Positions 44,226 through 56,102 of a stretch of 64,000 nucleotides of DNA are shown here, one piece after another (positions within the stretch are counted from its first letter, which is position 1; each line of letters opens with the position of its first letter). Origin of the DNA: Clarireedia homoeocarpa (Eukaryota; Ascomycota; Leotiomycetes; Helotiales; Rutstroemiaceae); NCBI GenBank assembly GCA_001465935.1, contig LNKV01000002.1, positions 124,001 to 188,000 on the forward strand, given 5' to 3'. A program made the translations under genes and the position numbers. The notes under the pieces were generated by a model. The model was not told the origin of the DNA. It saw nothing but the letters and a program-made list of their open reading frames with translations, and ran no database searches.

Positions 44226-47200
44226 ATGAAGGTATGCGAAACAACACCTCTTGAGAAGCTGCTACTTTATTCCCGTGCGATATCGTGAGAGTCTGGCAGA
44301 CATAGAAACTCCGCTCCCGACCCAACTTGCCCAACCAACTATCTCGCCCATGTCGGTGCTCAGCATCTGAGCCCGTTCATCCAATTCACTTTGGCTACCT
44401 TTTTCACTAGAGCCGCCAAGTTCTTAGTTTTTGGACTACCACTATACATATATGTTTTGCTTTAATTAAGATTGTCTCGTTCTACTCTGCTAACCTGCTT
44501 CTCTTCCTTAATAGACCTCGTCGAGACCCCGAGAGATTGGGGGGAGTTTTGCGAGTCGACGCGGACATGGTGCTCAGCTTTCGATAAGTGATACCACCCA
44601 CCACGTTACTGAGGCCATTGGAGATATGTATGGGGAGGATGAATATTCCAGACGCGATTCACGACCTCTTAGCTTTCTCCCGTCCAATGAATCTCTCGAA
44701 ACAACAGATCCCTACCACGATTCAGATGATCATCCGAAAACGAGACCACCCTTAACAAATGGAAATGCTGGCAAGAAAGCGCATACCTCGCCCGCAGTCA
44801 TGCAGAGTCCCAGGAGTTCTTCTTTTGGGGATGGAGCCCTCTCGCCGACTTTGTCCCTGCGCGACCCTAATGCAGGAGGTACAGCGAACGCGGAGTTCCC
44901 ACTAAACGATATCGACTATGAATCCAATCCAGCTGCTGTGGCACAAGAGTTGAGCAACTTACAAGCCTTACGGCGGATGTCTATGGATGTAGGCCACACA
45001 AGCGACCCAGATCTTCCATCCTTCCAAGGTGTATCTCTAATGCCTACTGTGGCTCCAACTGGTGATGACGATGAAGATGACCCGTCACGGCTTTTTTGGG
45101 TACCTGCAAGGGTACATCCTGAGCTTGCTCCTATGGAATTCAAAACCTTTCTAGAGAATCGAGTTCAATCAATAAAGCGACGTTCTGGAGATCAGAATTC
45201 ATTATCCGCGAATGGGGCCGATCAAAATGGATCTGGGATGGGATTACGAAGGAAGAAGTCCATGCTTTCCAGGCAAATTGATAACTCAGGTGGCAGAGGT
45301 GCGGTTGGTTATACAGATGGCGCAGAACAATTGGAGAGGAAGAGATCGCTGTCTTCACACCACACACCGGAACTGAGGATTGCCGATTTACAAGAATTGG
45401 ATGAGCTAGTCAGAGATCCATCAAAAGCCATGCAAAAGCTCACCATCGATACTGGAAACGGAGGGGGAGAGGTTCCTTTTGCTGAAGATTTACCTATTCT
45501 GCCTCAGGCCCCAGGCATCGGCTTAAGGAGGTCTACTCGCACTACATACAGAAAAGGAAGCATGCGGAAAGGGGAGCGGGTACCCTTCTCCAAACGCGCT
45601 GGTACCATCCGAGCTGAAACAGATGGGGAGGAGTCACCTACAGCCTCCCCTATTGATGGACGCCCTTCTATGGGCTATCCTTTAACGAAAGTCCAGTCTG
45701 AGCCCCCTACGAGTACGGAAAACTTTTCGAGACCAACCAGAGGCACACGACGCATGCAGAACATTGAACAAGACACTCCACCACCAGTACCCCCTCTCCC
45801 GAATCTAGAAGATGTGCCTACCGATGTGCCAACGAGATCTCGATCCCCGCCTTCGGTTCCAGCCGCTGAACCGGTATCATTGCCCGCCCAGCAACCCTCT
45901 CAGCCATCTCATTCCGTGGAGTCGAGAAGCATCCCTGATACTCATGTAGAGCAATCTGTACCACGGATTGTGGAGACACCACCTCCACCAGAAGTATCCG
46001 ACTCACCAACAACCAAGCAGTCTTTCCAATATCCCGAAAGAACTTCGTCACAAACCCTTCCACCTACCGTACAACAAAAGCAACCGAGTCCACAAGCAAT
46101 CCCCGAGCCTCCAGCTAGGTCAAGCAAACGCCCAGGCCCTGAGCGTCATGCCTCTTCCAGCGCAGCATCACTTCCCAGGGCTGCGACGATGAACGATCTG
46201 CAGCAGCAACCATCGCAACTCCCGGTCAACAGCACCAGAACCGATGCGCTCACTGTCATTCCAACTGTCGACGATAAGAAGCCGGAGAAGAAAGGAAAGA
46301 AAGACAGAGAAGAAGAGAGCTCGGGATCCAGGAAGACAAGTTGGGGCTGGTTCAAGGGCAGCGACGAAAAAGAGAAGAAGGACAAGAAGAAGGATGATAA
46401 GAGCAAGTCGAAAGCTAATTCCGAGAAAATGCATGACAATGCGCGATTAGATGTGCTACAATCTACTATGGAGACAACCACTCGAGGTCGGGAAAGCTTC
46501 TTGATTGAGCGGGACAACTTTGAGAACAAGTTGCAAGATGAACGGAAGAAAGAGAGTTCTCGTAAGTCTGGAGGCGAGAACAAGAAGGAAAAGGATGGTA
46601 TTTTTTCTTCCCTATTTGGGGGCGGAAAAAAGAAATCCGACCGCGACTCTGGGGGCAAAAAGGGAACCTCACTTCGCACTCTTTCCCCAGACCCTCCTCA
46701 TCGTATATTGAAACCAGATATCGATTACAATTGGACTAGATTTTCTATAATGGAAGAGAGGGCCATCTATAGAATGGCGCACATAAAGCTGGCAAATCCT
46801 AAACGAGCATTGTACAGTCAGGTTTTGCTCAGTAATTTCATGTACTCATACTTGGCGAAGGTGCAGCAAATGCATCCACATATGCAAGTACCTCAATCCG
46901 CACAGCAGAAGAAATTGGAAGCAGAGAAGAAGCAGAAAGAGCAAGAACAACAATATCGGGAGCAACAAGAGCAACTCAAGCTGCAGCAGCAACAGCAGCA
47001 GCAGCAGCAAGAGGGTGGTGAGCAGTATCGATACGATTACCACCAGGTATAACACTTGCAATTCTATTTTCCTTGGCATTTATCTAATCAATGATTTTTT
47101 AGGGAATTACGCAGTACGCCGAGTCCTCCCAAAACCCAAATCTCGCCACCGAAGGTGTCGACTATGTCGACGACTCTCAGATATACGACTATGACCATCA

Positions 47201-47375
47201 AAACGATGATGCTCACGCCCAGGGTCATAACCGGCCGCAATCTCGGACGGGTCAGCACAACAGTGAGAATGGTTACAATGATCAAAACCAACAATATAAT
47301 CGGGACGGCAATGAATATTACGATTATGGAAGAACGTCACATGATCAAGGTCCTGAAGACGATGAGATGTGGTAG
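44226..47375 (+). CDS. ZDS1: Zds1/Zds2-type protein (PP2A-Cdc55 regulator family)
   Basis: Zds proteins bind the PP2A subunit Cdc55 and affect mitotic exit, polarity and mRNA export. The proposed model has three exons, 44226-44231, 44515-47046 and 47103-47375, 2811 nt (936 residues). The first coding exon is only ATG-AAG. It is chosen because the next exon, after a CTAAC/TTAATAG acceptor, is open in frame from its first base and carries a conserved-looking LSISDTTHHVTEAIGDMYGE before the first internal ATG at 44626. An N-terminal block (DPSRLFWVPARVHPELAPME) precedes a long Ser/Pro/Lys-rich disordered part. The C-terminal Zds domain is at about 733-785 (ILKPDIDYNWTRFSIMEERA, YRMAHIKLANPKRALYSQVL). 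It is followed by a Gln-rich coiled tail with a polyQ run (about 823-836) and an acidic Tyr/Asn/Gln-rich end. The domain call is firm. Exon 1 is an inference. Confidence 0.88.
46975..47012 (+). repeat. CAG-rich polyglutamine tract in ZDS1-type CDS
   Basis: Mixed CAA/CAG codons encode a glutamine run after the Zds domain. Pure CAG blocks make it length-variable. Antisense frames here are leucine-rich shadows. Confidence 0.85.
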
Positions 47376-48230
47376 CACTGGTCACTACTTGTTGTAAAGA
47401 TTTCTCCACGGGCTTCCTTAATGCATATAACGATGGAGTATAGGCGTGTTTGTAACGGGACGGAAGTTTGTGGTATCGGAGGGAAGATAATTTATTGGAA
47501 GCATAGCGTCTGGTCGTCTCATGTTTGCACATTCACAGTTCTTGTCATCATGAGTGACAGGTCCTTGGGAAGTGGAGCCTTCGTCCCCCTTTTACACATC
47601 TGCTATGTTCAGAGAGGGGAAACCTGTGTGTTTATATGTACAATAAAACGTCGCTTCTTGCTCTTAGGCAAGTAGAAACTAGGACTGGCGAGAATCCAAA
47701 TTGGATGCCGATCCAAACTTTGAATACTCCATACATATTCAAGCATTTTGGTGTGATCATGGTAATATTGGACAAACTTAAATAGGAGAATGGTGTAACC
47801 GTGGCATTGCGACTGGGCCAGATTTGGGCGGCGACCCTGGGTGATGTTGTATAGATATCTGACTAGCACGACTAGTAAATGAGAACGAGGAACTTGAGGA
47901 AGCCATTTGTGTATAATTTATGATTATTCCTCCAGCGGAAATATTGTGAAATTCTGTCGCACAACGCCTTGTATATTCGAACTGGTGGCGTTTGAACGCG
48001 CACTTCGTCCTACAGTGAGTGACGTGTGATTGTCGTGATCTTATTTATGCTAAGGATAGCACCCGCTAACTTAGGATTACTTTAGCGGGGTTCGGGAAGC
48101 TTGGAGCCTTTGTCAGAGCACTAACCTGCTGCTGCAACACACAAATTCACAACCATTCTGATACACGACTCAAATACAATCACCGAAACAACACTTAACA
48201 AGACGTCGCCTTCCATAGGATCTGGCTGCA
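47376..48230. other. Intergenic region
   Basis: 3' flank of the ZDS1-type gene and promoter of HSE1. No gene seen. Confidence 0.55.
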
Positions 48231-50417
48231 ATGTTTCGAGCACAACAGAATGCCTTCGACGAGGTCGTCGGTAAGTTACATTCTACGAGGCAGCTCGGCG
48301 CTACAATGACGTCCTTCTGAACCAACTACTTACTTAACTTGTGATTTTATAGCTAAGGCGACCGATGAGAACCTTACGTCGGAGAACTGGGAATACATTA
48401 TGGATGTTTGCGACAAAGTGACGGGAGAGGATAGTGGTGCGAAAGATGCTGTTGCGAGTATGATCAAAAGGATGGCGCATCGAAACGCCAACGTTCAATT
48501 ATACACTCTAGAGGTTGGTCATGAGGGAGCTATGCGCGGCGATGAATCTGGCTAATACTCATTGTACCAGCTTGCCAATGCACTAAGTCAAAACTGCGGA
48601 CCCAAGATGCACAGAGAATTAGCTTCAAGAGCATTCACTGATGCCTTGTTGAAGCTCGCAAATGATCGAAACACACACCAGCAAGTCAAGGCGAAGATAC
48701 TTGAAAGAATGCAAGAATGGGCAGCAATGTTTAAAGATCCTGATCTCGGAATCATGAATGATCAATATCACAGACTTAAGAGTCAAAACCCTAATTTACA
48801 TCCGCCATCCGCACCCTCGAAGAGTCGCCTAACTGATTTGGACCGCCAAAAGGAAGAGGAGGAACTACAAATGGCATTGAAGCTTTCGATTCAAGACAAG
48901 AGTAGCCAGCCGAAGCCTGCCCAACAGTCCAGTTCATCTGCCGGTCCATCGCAACCTCAAGCTGCAGCTGCACAGCCCCAAACAGTCCCATCCGGCACAA
49001 CGGCTGCTACCGTTTCACGAGTTAGAGCGCTTTACGACTTCCAAGCCACCGATGCTGACGAGTTACAATTCCGGAAAGGAGATATTATCACAGTGGTAGG
49101 CTCAGTGTACAAAGATTGGTGGAGAGGATCGTTACGAGGCCAAACGGGGATTTTCCCTTTAAATTACGTTGAGAAGTTGATGGATCCTACACCGGAAGAA
49201 CTACAGCGGGAAGCTCAAATGGAAGCCGAAGTTTTCGCCGAGATCAAGAACGTAGAGAAGCTACTCACGCTACTGAGTACTTCGACCTCTGAGTTAAATG
49301 TCCGGGATAATGAGGAAATCACTGTAAGTCATGGGATCTTCAATTGTTCCCGACGCCGAATGCTAACCGGCATAGAAATTATACCACTCCACTCTTGCCA
49401 TTCGCCCGAAACTGATAGAGCTAATCGGGAAGTATTCACAAAGAAAGGGTTGGTCTCCTACACTTTGGAAAGTAACATGCTTGCTAATTCCTTTCAGATG
49501 ACTTTACCCAGCTCAATGAGAGGTTTATCAAATCATGTCGCGATTACGAGAACTTATTAGATGCGTCCATGACCCAAGCACAACCTTACCAATACGGACG
49601 ACCTGGTCAAGCCCCCCAAGGGCCACAAGGTTACTCATATCCTCCTCAAGCAGCACCACCTCAACAAGGTCCTGAAAGATACTTCTCACCTCAGCAAGGT
49701 TAGTCACAAACCATCCCAATGAAAAATAATATACTAAATCAAGCAGAACCACCATATCAGCAACAGCCATCTCCTCCCGGTAACTATCCCCCACGTAATG
49801 GACCTGCACCATTCTATGTTGTTCCGCCAGGTCAACAGCCTCCACCAGCTGATGGACGGCAACAATATCCTCAAAGAGATCCAACACCCCGTATTCCTTC
49901 AGGCAGCAAACCCGCACCTCTTCAAACAAATAGCCCTCCTCCGACCCAATATCCAAGCCAACAACCCCAAACAGGTCACCGACCCCAAAGCACATATTCC
50001 AACCCTCAAGAACTCGCCACCTCCGTCTATGACTCCCCCATCAAACAACAGAACCCGCAACCCCCAACACAATACACTGCCTACCATGGCGAGCCAGACA
50101 GCTACTCCTCACTCCCTCCCGCTCAAGTTCCAGCACCTCTACAATATCATGCCTATAAACCACCACAGCAACCATCTCAACCTTCCCAGCCTCCTCAACC
50201 ATCGTATGAACCTCCTCTACCTCCACCCAACCAGATTCCTAGTCCCGTGCAAACGAATGCTGGCTATCCAAACTTAAATCAGGACGCTAGAGCCTCATTA
50301 CCAAGTCAATACAAGGCATATCAAAGACCGAGCAGTAGTGATGGAAATGCACCGAGTGCTCCGCCAGCTGCTGCAGCTAATCCCGCGGACTTTTATAGAC
50401 AGAGCACCGCATATTAG
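48231..50417 (+). CDS. HSE1: ESCRT-0 subunit HSE1 (STAM homologue)
   Basis: HSE1 pairs with VPS27 on endosomes to sort ubiquitinated cargo into multivesicular bodies. Six exons, 48231-48270, 48353-48513, 48571-49323, 49376-49448, 49498-49698 and 49747-50417, total 1899 nt (632 residues). Domains in order: VHS about 8-145 (NLTSENWEYIMDVCDKVT, RNANVQLYTLELANALSQNC); UIM about 160-180 (EEEELQMALKLSIQDKSS), the ubiquitin contact; SH3 about 218-271 (RVRALYDFQATDADELQFRK, DWWRGSLRGQTGIFPLNYVE); GAT-like core about 285-360 (AEIKNVEKLLTLLSTS, DDFTQLNERFIKSCRDYENL), which pairs with VPS27. A long Pro/Gln/Tyr-rich tail follows. Three of five introns use GTT donors (GTTGGT twice, GTTAGT once). All junctions keep the frame and restore family motifs. 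Confidence 0.96.
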
Positions 50418-51454
50418 TTTGAGATGACTAATTGGTGGCTAAGGGGTTTTTATGCCCTGAACTTGAGTTCTCTACGAACCGGTGGATGATGGACTGGAGA
50501 TAACATGTTATTTTTCGTAGGGATTTTTTATTCTGGGCGTAACTTTCCGTGGGTGGATTTATCAATGGATTAGATGGCACAGTTTCCCTTATTTTGCGTT
50601 GGTTTTCCATAGGATGAGATGGGCAGGCACGGTGAACGGATGGATGTAGGTATGGTAGCTGGGTAGTTATGTGGAAATGCAAATACCCTTTTCTCGTTTG
50701 CTTAATACGCCTGCTTTATATTCTCCTCTACTAGTGTTGTGAATGTTGTTAGTGTGCTCGAGTATTCAGTACTGCATACCTCAAATCTTTTACCTTGTGA
50801 CTATTACATACATACATCTACCTGAACTTGATCAAACTCGGTATGCGGAATGTAAACTCTGTCTGTACACTTTACATGTGGATAAAACCCTACTCTATCT
50901 CGTAGGACTACAGTTTAAGATACGACCGACCGGCCAAGCTACTGTGTGTGTTATGTACTGTACGTACCGAGAATAAATATACCAACACCACACCATCCAT
51001 CCATCAACCATGTCTGGCTGGCTGCTCGCTCTCCAGGGCATACGTGAATAGATAAACAAGACCGCCGCCCATGGATGGATCGATGGACGAATTCCTTCTT
51101 GGATTGCAAAATGCCGCTTTTTATTCTTTTGGTTCTGACTATCCTGCGTGTTGTGCTGTGCTGCTTCCGGCATCAATGATTTAATATACCACAAGTCTAT
51201 ACTCAGCTCATCTTATCTTATCTCGACACAACACTTCCGCTACCCCAAGTCAACTACTGTGCTTGTGTGATACTCGTTTTGGTACACCATGTATCCGCCC
51301 ACTCTTCCCTCCTTCCACCCCCCTATGAATGCAAAGCCGCAGCAGATAAAGGAATACTCATCCATTCTATATCATTCCTCTCTCCTCCCTCGCTTCTCTC
51401 TCCTCTTCTCCCCTCCATCTCCCCCCTCTACCCTTTTCTCCTCCCCCTTCGCCT
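50418..51454. other. Intergenic region, no gene seen
   Basis: 3' flank of HSE1 followed by AT-rich sequence with CATC tracts near 50990. The right end (51360-51454) is strongly CT-rich. No supported frame. Confidence 0.5.
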
Positions 51455-52847
51455 TTACTTCCATATACCCCCCTCTCCCTCTCCCTCTTCCTCTCCCTCT
51501 CCCTCCGAGTTACTCTCCTCCCACTCGTCCTCCTCCTCTAAGAAACCCCTCCCCCTATCAGTAAAGTCGCCCTCCCACGTGAAATCGGGGAAATAGCCCG
51601 AGAGGAGTGCGGAGCCGCGGCGGCTGCGCTGGTTTTCGAGATTGAGGGCGTTGGTGGGGGCGGCTGTAGCTGGTGGGGAGTTAGGCATAGGATGTATAAT
51701 TGTTGGTTGGGAAAGGGGCCGTTAGGGATGGGGTGTTTTGTGTCTATAGGATGTGGAATAAAGAAGGGGATAGGACTGGGGTTGAGATTGTGAAGGATAT
51801 AAGAGGGAGATCGGGAAAGGAGAGACGGTTGAGGGAAAGGAGAGAGAGACTAGGAGTAGAAAACGAGAGCAATAAACAACATACCGTTAAATCCTATCCC
51901 CATAGAACCCGATGCAGCAGTAGGCAGCACTGGCGAAGTAGTCCCTGGCGAACGAAACCCATACGACGTACGCGGGGTAGGCGACGTAGGACTATTTGAT
52001 ATCATACTAGTCCGCTCGGCTCCTCCCATACTTACAGAATTAACACGACCCAAGCCGACAAATGACCGTATGGAGAGACTTGCGCGTCTGAGAAATGACG
52101 TCGACCGCCTGATTGATGAGCGCGGGATAGATGGAAGGACGGGAGCGGAGCCGGAGGGGAGAGAGGGTGGGTGGCAGCGCAGGGAGTGGGGGTGGTTTTT
52201 GCTGGGGGTGTTAGCTTGGGGGGGTTGATCGGAAGGTGACAGGGTGGGGGAAAAGGAAGATATTTAGAAGAAGGATAAAAATATATCAGGCTTCTTTATA
52301 CGAACGGAAAAAAGATGATTGATTCCGCAAGCACAAATCAAACATCTCCCTTGTCCCCAAAGCGGCCAAAGAAAAGAAAAAGAAATAACCTACAAATCCC
52401 TCTCCCAACACTCCTCCCTCTCATTCCTCTCCCTCCTCAACCTCTCCTCCCTCTCTCCCCTCTCTACCCTCGCCCGTCTCTCATCCTTCACCCCCCTCGA
52501 AAGTGGCAACGGCCTCCTCCGAATAATATTAACCCTATCCCTCACCCTCAATCTCGCAATCTCGATAATCGACGGAGCTGGGGACGGCGGCAGCGGAGTT
52601 TGCAATGCATTGGCGATGGAGAAGAAGTCCAATGGAGGGTTAGTTATGATGATGATGATTCTCCAAGTAGCAGTAGTTGGAGTAGTGGTGATGATCGAGT
52701 GATTATCAAGGAGCGGTGAGATGAGGCATGGAAAAAGAAAAGAAATGGGGTGGTACCACGAGGAGCAGAAGGAGTAGAGCTGCGAGAGGCAGACGAGCTA
52801 TTATTGTCTCTTTTGAAGAAGCTTCTTGAGAATTTCAATGAAGACAT
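51455..52847 (-). CDS. Probable Ser/Arg-rich protein gene, middle exons unresolved
   Basis: Two 3' exons are well joined on the minus strand. 52201-51885 (after a CTAAC...CCCCCAG acceptor) reads PRSSIRRSTSFLRRASLSI, GLGRVNSVSMGGAERTSMI, SPTSPTPRTSYGFRSP. 51669-51455 (after CCTAAC...CCACCAG) reads NALNLENQRSRRGSALLSGY, FPDFTWEGDFTDRG and a Glu-rich end to the stop. The 215-nt intron between them has a GTATGT donor. A likely first exon at 52847 (MSSLKFSRSFFKRDN, SSASRSSTPSAPR) ends at a GTACCA donor. A frame at about 52570-52390 (IIEIARLRVRDRVNIIRRRP) may be a further exon, but its phase does not meet the next exon, so the full model is open. No domain is recognised. It may be a basic, phosphorylation-prone regulator or an orphan gene. 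Confidence 0.5.
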
Positions 52848-53361
52848 TATTTCCTTCTTTCTTTCTGATTATGGTAGAGTGGTGCGACAATGCAAGATGG
52901 AGTAAGACAGAGTTAAAATAATGAAGGCAAAACCGAGGAATTGCATTAGATTCGTGATAAAATGTCGAGTTGATTGCTTCGAGATACGATAATTAAAGCC
53001 ACAGAATTTATCAGGATGTTAAAAGGTGGTGAGCAGTCATTGGTGTGAAATAGTGGTGACAAGAAGAAGCAGGAACAGGAATGCCACAAAATCAGAACCG
53101 AAAACAAAAGGTTTTACGGTCATGAATATAAAACTATTGCAGTTGAACTGAAGGACAGTTTGATTTCAAGAACGAAGGATACTTAAATTGCATATAAATT
53201 GATGGTTTCTCGGTAGGAAAGTGAATACTGACAGTGATGATGAATATTCCCTTAAGGCAGCGACCAAGGTGTTTGGCAAGTGTGTCGTAATTCCATAAAT
53301 TGGCAGTGTTTACCAGGAGAAATAAAACATATATACATCGTGTGGACTCATCATCGTACAA
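52848..53361. other. Intergenic region
   Basis: Promoter of the Ser/Arg-rich gene and 3' flank of the transhydrogenase gene, AT-rich. No gene seen. Confidence 0.5.
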
Positions 53362-55068
53362 TCAGCCCTCAAAAGCGTCCTCGAAAAGAGCTCTCAGTTG
53401 CTCCCTTCCTTCTCCAACCTCCTCTGCCAATCCAGGTGCGAGTACCAACACTCTCTTTTGCGGCATTGTGCCCTCTACTAAATCATCAATATGCTCGCGC
53501 TTAAATCCTAAATCCTTTAGGCCTTTTGGCTGATCACCAAGTGTGTCCAGGAATTTCTGCAAAGCTTCCCCTAGGACCTCGCCAGCGCTTTCTTTCTTAA
53601 CATTAGAAATATCAACTCCGAAGCACTCTGCTGCAGCAAGATGCCTTTCGGGATTGGATGGACCGGTGAAACGGAATACCGCTGGGGCAGAAACCGCCAC
53701 AGATACACCATGCGGTATGATTGGAGTATTCGTCACATATCCAGGGTGGGTATATCCAGGATTTTGGCCGGATATGGGGTAAGACATTCCTAGAACTTTT
53801 TAGTACAAGTATCATGTCAATATCGCTGCTAGATGATTCAATACGGGCGATAGAGTATGGTCATTCATCAAATCACTGCGAAAAAAAAAAACCCCCCTAT
53901 GGCAGTTTGGGATTTTAAACTCACCATGGCACAAATGTACGCCCGCATTCCCGAATCCTACACCTGCTAAAGTAGCGGCAAGTAACATCTGACTTTGCGC
54001 TTCATAATCCTCAGGATCTTTTGTTGCCCTAGGCAAGTATTTTGCCGTACTTCTGAGCGCTTGTAGTGAGAAGATATCACTGATAGGATTAGCCCCCTGA
54101 TACGCTGGTCTGTTTATCGGATTCGTGGGCCTCGGAATTCTTTCGTAATAAGGAATTGCTGTCCAACTCTCCAAACTATGACATAACACATCAAGGCCAG
54201 AGCTTGCATGAACAGCTGAAGGCATAGTGCGTGTATTCAATGGATCGCATATACCAAGCAATGGCTTGAGATTCCGATGGGCAACGCCGGTCTTCGCACG
54301 ATGAGAGACGAGATCAAAGATTGCAGTACCTGTTGTCTCGGAGCCGGTTCCTGCAGTAGTGGGGACTGCGATCAGTGGTAAGAGAGTCTTGTCTACTGGT
54401 CGTCCTTTTCCGAGTGGAGCGTTGACAAAGTCCATGAAATCGGCATCCGGGTAGCACGTGTACAGGTTCATGAGCTTGGCAGTATCAATGACCGAACCAC
54501 CACCAACTGCTAGGAAAGCATCGGGGCCATATGACTTTGAAAACTCAATGGCTTGTTTTACCCTGTGTAAAAGTATTAACTCAATCTATGCTTGTCGGCA
54601 AGAATAGCTCAATCACGCAGCTAAACAATAGCAATGATGTTTGCTTGTGCCAGGCCTGTAATCGTCAAGGGAGATCACTCACGAAGTATCCTTTGGTTCA
54701 ACTCTACAATCCTCGAAAACAGTAAACTCCACCCCTTCTCTGTTCAGTCCTTCTGCCACTTGTTTCATTGCATCTAAGTTCTTTACAACCTTGTCCGTCA
54801 CCACACAAACTCTCTTCGATCCCAAGTTCTTAAAATCCAGCCCCACTTCCTTTGTTACGCCTGGCCCAAACCTGATCGAAGAAGCAGCCATCTCAAACGC
54901 ATATTCCTTTTGTCTCGAGGTATCGACCGGCGTGGCATAATTCCTCTGCAGATTTCTTTTTGTTTGTGAAAGCAGTCCGGAAGGCGGGTGATGGTGATGG
55001 TGTCCGGGATTACCATGACAGGGACATGAAGGCGGGTGGGTATATTGAATTGTTCGAAGCAGATTCAT
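53362..55068 (-). CDS. Mitochondrial hydroxyacid-oxoacid transhydrogenase (iron-containing ADH family)
   Basis: Homologues (human ADHFE1) oxidise 4-hydroxybutyrate while reducing 2-oxoglutarate in mitochondria. Three exons on the minus strand, 55068-54683, 54562-53925 and 53789-53362, total 1452 nt (483 residues), with introns of 120 and 135 nt. The basic N-terminus with few acidic residues fits a mitochondrial targeting peptide, followed by an unusual Cys/His cluster (PPSCPCHGNPGHHHHHPP). The NAD-binding GGGS is at about 149-152 (AVGGGSVIDTAK). Iron-ADH blocks follow: IAVPTTAGTGSETT, SSGLDVLCHSLESW and VHLCHGMSYPISG, with metal-ligand His/Asp residues. The first in-frame ATG at 55068 was chosen. 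A TTG-led frame continues a little upstream, and an ATG at about 55160 could only be joined through a 31-nt intron, which is too short. ATG13 lies upstream on the same strand. Confidence 0.92.
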
Positions 55069-56102
55069 AGCCCGGGCGGCTTTCTGAAGAATGGTCAATA
55101 CCTGCTATGTAACATAGGAGCTTGGCACCTACATTCGGGGCGACTCGAATGGCAGACATGATGAAGCGACTTCTCAATGTAAAAGAGGAAATGGATCTCC
55201 TTCACGATTATTACCCGGCAGATCCAACTTTAGTTTTATTGGGTAGGGACTTGATGTAAAGGGGCAGATTCGTAGAAATTGGTTTCATAGAGAAGAGTGT
55301 ATCCGACATCGTGGGGATGAACACCAAGACTTTAGTGATGTAGCGAATAGTGTTGTCGTCTCATCTAGCTTATTACGATATCTTTCAAATCTGCGGGGAA
55401 GCCTGAAGAGCTACCCGCGGAATCCCAATTGCCGATCCTCGGCTAAGCTTAACCAGGAGTGCCAGGCAACTCCGGGCTACCGTATTCAAAGCTTTGTGGG
55501 GAAAGTAGTCTGCTCCCTGCAAGTTCCTTCGACCTCGAAGTACCAACTCTACTTACATTATTCTTAACAGAAGAAACGAAGTTTTGTTACGGTAGAAAGA
55601 TGTTCAGCACAGAAAGGCTTGTTACAAAAAGCCGTTAGCGTAAGTCACAGATTATTGCGCGGCGCGGACATGTGAAGGAGAGAAGATAATAATATATTTA
55701 GTCGATTGTAACTATCCATTACCTCTTGTAAACACCAAAGGTATCAAATCCAACCGCCTCCCCACCCCCCCCTTCCCCCAAAATCGCATCCATTCAATTT
55801 ATGACTGACCTTTCTCCTAAAGCATCAAGAAGAATAAAATAAATACAAGATGCGCCAGAAAAAGAACAACCAACACTCCGGGAAAATATCAATATAACAC
55901 AATGTGGTGAAAAAAACACAAGCTCCAAACTCCAGTCGTCCAATGGCTCTGAAAGTCAAGATCAATGCGCTGTACCTATATGGATTCCCAAACTATACAG
56001 CATATCTTATAATCGTAAATGACGTATAATGCATAAATTGTCGAAACGTATTTTCCTCGAGCTTGTCCCAAGGCTTCCTGGTATGTTATCCACGGGAATA
56101 TA
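55069..56102. other. Intergenic region
   Basis: Promoter of the transhydrogenase gene and 3' flank of ATG13. Contains a C-rich stretch near 55765. No gene seen. Confidence 0.55.

Noticed and set aside
46146..46679. 177-codon antisense frame in the ZDS1-type gene
   Set aside because: Ser/Phe-rich mirror of the Lys/Glu/Arg-rich coding strand; a shadow.
55069..55165. Upstream ATG (MSAIRVAPN) as the true start of the transhydrogenase
   Set aside because: Would need a 31-nt intron, below the size seen anywhere else in the window.
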